A stretch of 64,000 nt of DNA, taken from the NCBI GenBank assembly GCA_014155875.1, contig JACEFZ010016143.1:101035-165034 (forward strand), given 5' to 3'. This stretch comes from Cepaea nemoralis (taxonomy: Eukaryota; Mollusca; Gastropoda; Stylommatophora; Helicidae). A model generated the notes under the pieces. The model was not told the origin of the DNA. It saw only the letters and a program-made list of their open reading frames with translations, and searched no databases. A program made the translations under genes and the position numbers. Positions 57,869-64,000 of this stretch are shown here, piece after piece (the stretch's first letter is position 1; each line of letters starts with the position of its first letter).

Positions 57869-59146
57869 ATGGCTCTGTCTTCAACGTTAGGGACCGCAGT
57901 TCCCCTCCCAGTTGGTGCCCCTGACGTCACAGGGCCCACTGGTGAAGTCAGGTACATAGTTGCACCTGTGAAGATAGAAGTACCTTGTTTTGGCCGGCAA
58001 GGTGGGCCAGCTGTTGAGGAGTATGTGAGGAAGGTGAGATCTGCATGGAGGGCTGGTGCGGTGTGTGATGAGGACAGAGTTGACATCATTTGGGAAAGTG
58101 TTGCTCCCAATGTGTGGGCAGAGCTTGAACTTAGGTCAGTTTGTAATGACCCTGAAGAGTTGCTGCAGACCATTCAGCAGGTGTATGGAGAGCAGCGCAG
58201 CATGGTGGAACTTGCTGCAGCTTTCTTCCAAGTGAAACAAGATGCTGGGGAATCCATCATGGATTTCTCTCACCGGGTCCACAAAGCCTTTCGTTTGGTG
58301 CTGGAAGCTCAGAGAAAGAGGGGCATGGTTGCTTGGGATCCAGTGATCCTAAGAGACTGGTTTGTTGCAAAACTACATAATGTTCTCAGCAGGAGAATGG
58401 CAGAGGAGAGGATATCGCATGACCCGTCAGTGACTTTCCTTTGTGTTAGAGACTTGGCCATGCGATGGGCTGGTGTGTCGTTAGCTCCAGAAGTCTGTAC
58501 ATACCAATATGTCGAACCTCAAGATTACAGCTCAAAGAGGTGGCCTAATGTCAGTGGTGAGTGTCAAGGGGTCCACCATGATGATGTGGTGGGGGAGCTT
58601 CAAGCTGAGCTAGGTCGGATGAGAGCCTTAGCTGATTCGTTGCTGCAGCCCAAGGTACGACGCAAGAGGTGCAATATTTGTAGAAGCCGCACCCACCTAC
58701 AGAACAGGTGTCCGAAGAGAGGGGTTAGTGTTATTCAGAACCCCTCTGGAGTGACGTGTAGCAAAGTATTTGCAAGCGTAAGCCACCGAGACCAGCAGGG
58801 CCTTAAGCGACAACAGAGTCCGCCCCAGGTTGATCCTTCTAAAGGATCAGCCCCAGCAGTTCAGGTGGGTGCAGTGTCAACTTCTGATAGCCGGATGGTT
58901 ATGCGTGGCAACCAGAGAAATTTCTTTCGCAGGAAGAGACGGAGGAGGGGACGAGGGAAGTCTCCTGGTGTCAGTGTGGTCGACCAGTTAGGTGTTAGAA
59001 ATGTGACAGGTGGACCGTGTATTGTGACTGGTGTGAGGCAAAATGTTCTGCATACCGATATGTCATCTCGTGACTTTGTGCAAAAGGGGATTGTGAAAGA
59101 CCACCAGCAAGAACTTTTGCCCGTTAGACATGGTTGTGAAAGATAG
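57869..59146 (+). CDS. LTR-C Gag polyprotein, intact
   Basis: 425 residues. Residues about 35-200 form a capsid-like domain (VPCFGRQGGPAVEEYVRKVR, WAELELRSVCNDPEELLQTI, FFQVKQDAGESIMDFSHRVH, RDWFVAKLHNVLSRRMAEER), with the 'F....Q..GES..DFSH...' signature shared with Ty3/gypsy and PNMA/Arc-type gags. A CCHC zinc knuckle is at Cys268-Cys271-His276-Cys281 (CX2CX4HX4C). A strongly basic stretch (NFFRRKRRRRGRGK, about residue 355) follows. It would assemble into capsids and package RNA. No protease or RT follows: the ORF stops at TAG and the next 1.2 kb is non-coding. The start at 57,869 is the first ATG of the frame, about 240 bases after the PBS. The unit-1 copy is frameshifted. Confidence 0.9.
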   Translation: MALSSTLGTAVPLPVGAPDVTGPTGEVRYIVAPVKIEVPCFGRQGGPAVEEYVRKVRSAWRAGAVCDEDRVDIIWESVAPNVWAELELRSVCNDPEELLQTIQQVYGEQRSMVELAAAFFQVKQDAGESIMDFSHRVHKAFRLVLEAQRKRGMVAWDPVILRDWFVAKLHNVLSRRMAEERISHDPSVTFLCVRDLAMRWAGVSLAPEVCTYQYVEPQDYSSKRWPNVSGECQGVHHDDVVGELQAELGRMRALADSLLQPKVRRKRCNICRSRTHLQNRCPKRGVSVIQNPSGVTCSKVFASVSHRDQQGLKRQQSPPQVDPSKGSAPAVQVGAVSTSDSRMVMRGNQRNFFRRKRRRRGRGKSPGVSVVDQLGVRNVTGGPCIVTGVRQNVLHTDMSSRDFVQKGIVKDHQQELLPVRHGCER

Positions 59147-60377
59147 AGACTGTTTTCATCTGTTTAGGAATTCCAGTCTTTTGGATTGACAGCCTTAGTG
59201 TAGTTAGTTAATTAGCAGTTATGTTTTGCTGTTGTTATATATTATGATTGCAGGTAGATGGTGTCATGTGATGACATGTCTTTCTTTTAGAGTGCAAGAA
59301 CACCAGGCAGACCAGGTGAAAGGGGTGGTTCTGTTGTTCATGTGGTGTTGTCATTACCATCATGTCCAGTAAGAGAGTAACTTCCAGGGTGAATTCATGA
59401 GGTGGGATATTATTGAAATAACAATGTTTTGTTGGCCCGGTATATTTTCCTTTATGTTTATATTCAGGTTACAGGCTGACACATGATGAAATGTTCTTTT
59501 TAGTGTAGAGATACAGGTTGATAGAAAAACAAGTCATTTAGGTACCACAGTAGCTGCAGGAAGCTTATATTTGAAGAGACAAATGGTATTATTTTTAAAT
59601 ACATTTTGTGTTGAATTTCCAGAGTTAAGGGAAGTAGTAACCAATATAAAGGTTACTGGTTTAATGTTTATGTTTGTTTAATTATTTTTATGTAAGAAGT
59701 GAGGGTTGTATTCATTTTGTTATGATTGGTGCTCTTATAGCAGAAGAGCTATTTTTCCTCACTGATATTATTTTAGTCATTAGTACCAACAACTGAGCTA
59801 GTATGGTTTATACTTTTGTGTTGAGATTATTGGTATTTGGAAACTGACTGATGCTTGGTGATGTAATCTACACTGTTTCACATTGTAAGTGATGTATGAA
59901 TAGAAAAAGACTATTTTGTTAAGTGGTACTCTTCAGGGATATAACCAGCAGTTTAGGTTTTGGGGGCAAGGTCTCCAAAGGTGACAAAAGTTTTTTTTGT
60001 TGTTGATGGTTGTGCTCTATGACCAGGGAATTGTTAGGGCATAGAAGTCTGATGTCATTTTGATGGCTGGTTACGTATAACTGTCATTGGTGTCTTGACT
60101 GATTGATGATTATGTTTTTGGATGTGGTAACATGTGACATAGATTTGTTATGCCTTTGTCATTTTGATGGCGGTTTGTGTGTAAATTTAAATGAATCCTT
60201 GTTTCATTGATGATTATTTTTGGATGAGGTCACAGGTGGCTTTATTTTTTTTTGGGGCGTTGGTAATTTTGATGATGGTTTATGTGTAGATGTTAACTTG
60301 TAAAGAGATAGTTGGGGTAAGGGGATACGATAGTCCATTCCTTTTGACGGGACGTCAAAAAAGTAGGGGGTTGGATA
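59147..60377 (+). other. LTR-C 3' non-coding region, unit 2
   Basis: 1.2 kb, T-rich, with no pol motif on either strand. It ends in the purine tract AAAAAAGTAGGGGGTTGGAT next to the 3' LTR. Confidence 0.8.
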
Positions 60378-61293
60378 TGTCACAGCGCCAAACCAATGCA
60401 CTTAGTTTGGTCTGTGAAAACCGTACGGTCCTGGCCACGCCGGAAACGCCACTTGAAACAAAGACCGGAGGCCATTTTTCCTTGTAGCAGCCAGCTCGGT
60501 GTGAAGGCAGGCGCTGGGGCCCTGTGTAGTTTTGTGGCCAGCCCGCCTTGAGACAAGATATGTGGGGTTTCCCATCTGTTCATCAGTGAACAACATATGT
60601 CAGAGGAGAAAGCCGAGCGGCTGACTAGTTAGTGTCAGCAGGCCTGGGTTCTTGGTGGGATAGTAAATTGTGTCACAACTCTTGTTTATGTCGCGTCTTG
60701 GGGATTATGTTGTGTAACCTATGTTTTTGTAGTGCCTTATTGTCTGTGCAGTGTTGCTTGTGTCAAAGTTCTTTATAGTGTCAGTCTAACCAGCCATTGT
60801 TTGGAACACCTGTGTTGTGGTACTTGGTGTACCCTGTTGTCTTAAGTGCTGCTGATTGGTTAGGGGTTACCCACTGTGGTGATTTGATATATACAGTTGT
60901 CTATTGTATCTGTTATTGACATGCAATGTGCTGTTAGAAGAAATAAATAAAGAGCTTGTTTAGTTGTCCTTGATTTGTTTGTTTAGTCTCTTTTAGTTTT
61001 TACTTTTTACAGTCACTATTTCTACCACAATCTAACACCTTAATCCAATGTCTGGGTCTCAAATATGACAGTCAGTCCAGAGTTGAGGCCCCTGCCTGAG
61101 ATCTCGTATATCTTCTTATCTAATTACTATCCTCTTTTTTTGTCGGTTGAGGCGGTGTGAGGTTCTCTCTCTTTTCACTATTTTCTTCTTTGGCCGTAAC
61201 GAAGTCAGAACTACTCTTTACCTCTTAGCACCGTAGTGAAGGAAGCATCAGTCTTTATGATTGTCTCCCTTTGATCTTTTACCATCGACTACA
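60378..61293 (+). repeat. LTR-C 3' LTR, unit 2
   Basis: 916 bp, nearly identical to the 5' LTR; CTTT follows. Confidence 0.93.
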
Positions 61294-61560
61294 CTTTCAT
61301 CTGGGAACCTGTTTCCCGTACAACAAAAAGTCTTGCCCGCCTGTGAACCAGAGAATAATTTCCCCACTAGCCGACTTTGGCCAGACATTCCGTCTAACAC
61401 ATCAAAGGCTGGCTGCCGCCTTGCAGATGGATGGCGCTATAGCCCTCCTCGAGCAACAACATATTAAAGAAATGCCGACTGTGTGTAGACATTTGGCGCG
61501 ACTTTCTGTCATCGATCGAAACCTTCAAGTTTTTAATGTGACATAGGCCCCCTCCTAAGA
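61294..61560 (-). promoter_or_regulatory. Gmr1-like element polypurine tract and U3 start
   Basis: On the minus strand, TTAGGAGGGGGCCTA (about 61,544-61,558) ends immediately before TGTCACATTAAAAAC (from 61,543), the expected order of polypurine tract and 3' LTR, some 50 bases after the pol stop. The U3 is then interrupted at 61,294 by LTR-C. Confidence 0.65.
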
Positions 61561-61608
61561 GAGTAGTCCGCATCAACTCTTTCTCATTTGAGGTTCGATC
61601 CAGATGAT

Positions 61609-62242
61609 CTATTCCTCGTCCTCTGGAGCTGGATGTCTAGATAGGAAATCAGCTCCAACATTTTCCTTCCTAGGTATATACTCCACTGTGAAGTGGTAGG
61701 GCTGAAGCAGCAACGACCACCTCATCAAACGGGCGTTGATCTTCTGAGAAGTGGCCAGGAACATCAAGGGTTGATGATCCGACTGGACCCGAAACTGAAC
61801 TCCATACACATAGGGCTGGAATTTTTGCACGGCCCAGACGAGAGACAAACACTCTCTCTCGACGGTCGAATAATTCCTTTCAGCCGGGAGAAGTTTCTTG
61901 CTTGCGTATGCCACTGGTGTCAAAACCGAAGCATCGTCTTTCCCTTCCTGTAACAAGGCTGCCCCAATTCCAATCCCACTCGCATCCGTTCTCAACACAA
62001 ATGGCTTGGATAGGTCGGGTAGCTGTAAAACGGGTTTGCTGACCAAGGCCTCCTTCAACTGGCTGTATGCAATCTCGCACTCGGGTATCCATACGATTTG
62101 ATCAGGAAATCCCTTTTTTAAGGTTTCCGTTAATGGAGCTCCCAATTCAGTGAAATGCGGGATGAATTTTTGGTAAAACCCACACAACGAGAGAAAGGAT
62201 CGCACATCCTTCTTCGTTTTTTGGTCTTGGAGCACGTCTGAT
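61609..62242 (-). pseudogene. Gmr1-like pol: RT connection and RNase H
   Basis: 208 open codons. KTKKDVRSFLSLCGFYQKFI ends the RT; PVLQLPDLSKPFVLRTDASG is the first RNase H Asp region; ERNYSTVERECLSLVWAVQK carries the Glu; and VQSDHQPLMFLA and PRKENVGADFLSRHPAPEDE carry the remaining Asp residues. It stops with no integrase after it, since integrase lies upstream. A one-base shift at about 62,240 separates it from the RT frame. Confidence 0.93.
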
Positions 62243-63658
62243 CTTTTCTATGTTCTTCTTCTCTGGGACAATTTGTCCTAGAGTGATGGTGTGGCCTAGA
62301 AATTCCAGAGTCTGGTAACCCATCATGCACTTGGTTGGGCGAGCGGTAAGCCCTGCTTCCCTGAGCCTACTGAAAACTCTCTCCAAGGATTGCAAATGGT
62401 CATCCATGCTGTCACTAGCAATCAGTATATCATCCATGAACAAGATAATGGACGGATCCTGTAAGGGATCTAGCAAGGTCCTCATCATACGAGTAAACAC
62501 ACTAGGTGCATTGCTGAGTACAAAGGGCATGACCTTGAATTCATAGTGTCCACTGGGAGTACTGAAAGCTAGCAGGGGTCGAACCTCTGGTTTGACCGGG
62601 ATCTGATAATAACCACGACTCAGATCCACTTTTGAGAAGTACCTGGCCTTATGGAGCCTAGCGAATAACTTAGTTGGATTCGGCAAAAGTTCCACCTTAA
62701 ATTGAGTATGACTGTTCAGAAGTCGATAGTCTATACACAACCGGTGTTCTCCACTTGGTTTGTGTAACAAAACCACCCCCGCATTGTATGGGGATGTGGA
62801 TGGCGCAATCACGTCATCCTTCAGCAGTTTCTGTATTTCCTTCTCCAGGGCCTTTTCTTTAGAGAATGGCACTGGGTAAACCTTTTGGCGAACAGGCTCT
62901 TGTGTGGTTAAGGTAATCTCGAATTCAACCAACCTCGTTCGTCCTGGTTTATCAGTCAGTATCTGCTTATGAGACTCGAGAACCTGGGTAATCTTTTCCC
63001 TCTCCAGGGAAGTCAGATCAGGGTTCACTTGCACATCCCTATAGGTTTCCTGGTGTACCAAGGGATATTTCCTGCCCTCGTTGGTTCCCGTTTCAGTCTC
63101 CACTGCAACTGCCATTGCCATGAGGTGGGTTGCTTTGTTTCCTGGTCTCTCCTCGTATTTCCGCAGGAGATTAATGTGGAAAATCTTCGACTTTCCGCGG
63201 ATCCGGATCTGATAGTTGGTTCTGGATATCATCCTTTCCACGGGAAATGGTCCTTGCCAACCTATCTCCAGTTTGCTGGTTCCCGTTGGGAGTAGCAACA
63301 AGACTTTGTCTCCCACCTCTAGAGATCTATCTTTAGACCTACGGTTGTAGTAAGCCGCATGTCTTTTTCTGGCCTTTTTCAAGTTTTGATTTGCCAGAGT
63401 CCATCCCTTGTGAAGTTTTTCTTTCAGGTCCTCCACGTATTTATAAGAGGAGATCACTTTTTCTGACGTCTCCTCCTCAGTCCAACTCCTCAACATGGCT
63501 TCCAATGGTCCTTTGATTGGACGACCAAACAGCAAAGTAGCGGGTGGTAGTCCGGTTGAGCCATGAGGTACTTCTCGATAGGCGAAAAGCGCTGCTGGGA
63601 TAAATTCATCCCACCTATCATGTTTTTCCTGTGCCAGTTTCCTGAGCATTGTCATCAA
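62147..63658 (-). pseudogene. Gmr1-like pol: integrase C-terminus joined to RT
   Basis: One open frame of 503 codons containing, in order, the integrase C-terminal part (FAYREVPHGSTGLPPATLLF; LEVGDKVLLLLP; a GPY/F-like GWQGPFPVERMIS; SKIFHINLLRKY), a linker of about 65 residues, and the RT (PVRQKVYPVPFSKEKALEKE; HRLCIDYRLLNSHT; SKVDLSRGYYQIPVKPEVRP; FKVMPFVLSNAPSVFTRMMR; IILFMDDILIASD; EFLGHTITLGQ). The catalytic site is FMDD. Because integrase precedes RT without a break, the domain order is IN-RT-RNase H, opposite to ordinary Ty3/gypsy. The last 30 codons are out of frame. The duplication breakpoint (62,431) falls inside the FMDD region. Confidence 0.93.
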
Positions 63659-64000
63659 CGTGCGTTGAAACGCTCTACTTGTCCATTGGCTTGAGGGTGG
63701 TAAGGGCTGGTATGTATATGGTTAGAGTGGAACACCTTAAATACCTCCTCCATTAGTTTCCCACAAAACTGGGACCCATCGTCCGTCAGAATTTGATTAG
63801 GGAAGCCTAATCTGGTAAAGGCCTCCATCAGTGCATCAGCCACTCGTTTCGAGTCAATTGTGGTCAATGGTATGGCTTCACCCCACATTGTACAGCAATC
63901 CACCATTGTGAGTATGTACATATTCCTCTTCCTAGTCCTAGGGAATGGACCCACGATATCGGTGGCTACCCTCGGGGGTATGTACATAACTTCCCCATCC
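63655..64000 (-). pseudogene. Gmr1-like pol: integrase catalytic core, runs off the window
   Basis: The frame reads VATDIVGPFPRTRKRNMYIL, MVDCCTMWGEAIPLTTIDSK, GFPNQILTDDGSQFCGKLME and HIHTSPYHPQANGQVERFNA. It has the D,D35E triad: Asp in TDIVG, Asp in TDDGSQF and Glu in QVERF, with 35 residues between the second pair when the first Asp of DDG is used. It is truncated at the window end, so the zinc-binding N-terminus, gag and 5' LTR lie beyond. A one-base frameshift at about 63,656 splits it from the next frame. Confidence 0.93.

Larger units (their letters stand above)
56691..61293 (+). mobile_element. LTR-C, gag-only LTR retrotransposon, unit 2
   Basis: 4.6 kb element with LTRs at 56,691-57,609 and 60,378-61,293 and CTTT duplications at 56,687-56,690 and 61,294-61,297. 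The PBS at 57,613-57,630 (TGGCGACCCCGACGAGAT) resembles the complement of the tRNA-Trp 3' end, with about two mismatches from memory. The purine tract is at about 60,357-60,370. It contains one intact gag ORF and nothing else coding. The LTRs look nearly identical, so insertion was recent. Confidence 0.93.

Noticed and set aside
62969..63295. Plus-strand 108-codon frame
   Set aside because: Antisense to the integrase-RT frame; no family of its own.
57869..63987. Treating the plus-strand gag and minus-strand pol as one retrotransposon
   Set aside because: They are on opposite strands, and gag is enclosed by its own LTRs, PBS and CTTT duplications, so it is a separate insertion.

Overview
The window is eukaryotic, almost certainly invertebrate nuclear DNA. 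It is AT-rich and has no operons or long host genes. It is packed with microsatellites, minisatellites, tRNA-derived SINEs, RTE-like LINE fragments, mariner transposons and LTR retrotransposons. The mix would fit a mollusc or an arthropod, but nothing in the sequence fixes the species. I see no convincing intact host gene. One short stretch near 3.1 kb looks like a possible host exon.

Layout. From 1 to 11.6 kb there is a 1.3 kb minisatellite, simple repeats, SINE copies, a foldback MITE, several LINE 3' ends and two mariner elements. One mariner has complete TIRs and itself carries a SINE. From 11.86 to 29.0 kb a single plus-strand RTE-like LINE has been split by three later insertions: a 6.6 kb LTR element (LTR-A, minus), a 331 bp 5'-truncated LINE (minus) and a 7.3 kb gag-only LTR element (LTR-B, minus). 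Each insertion is bounded by a target-site duplication at which the LINE reading resumes. From 29 to 33 kb come more LINE ends, a deleted mariner and the 3' LTR region of a Ty3/gypsy-type element. From 32.9 to 37.6 kb lies a gag-only LTR retrotransposon (LTR-C, plus) with 917 bp LTRs, inserted in that 3' LTR. At 37.8-38.7 kb is the end of the minus-strand pol gene of the same element.

At 38,710 the sequence jumps back to a point inside LTR-A, and everything from about 14,810 onward is repeated to 62,431. This is a direct tandem duplication with a unit of about 23.9 kb. The second unit continues past the breakpoint into the rest of the pol gene, which runs off the window. The early part of unit 2 (38.7-46 kb) carries many one-base indels that look like uncorrected long-read errors. 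The duplication may therefore be real, or an uncollapsed haplotype or misjoin.

The most notable coding content is the minus-strand pol at 61.6-64.0 kb. Its order is integrase, then reverse transcriptase, then RNase H. That is the Ty1/copia order carried by Ty3/gypsy-like domains, as known for Gmr1-type elements. It is followed by an intact 425-residue gag ORF in LTR-C of unit 2, an element that has LTRs, a PBS and a polypurine tract but no pol. Almost all reading frames in the window belong to mobile elements, and most are broken.
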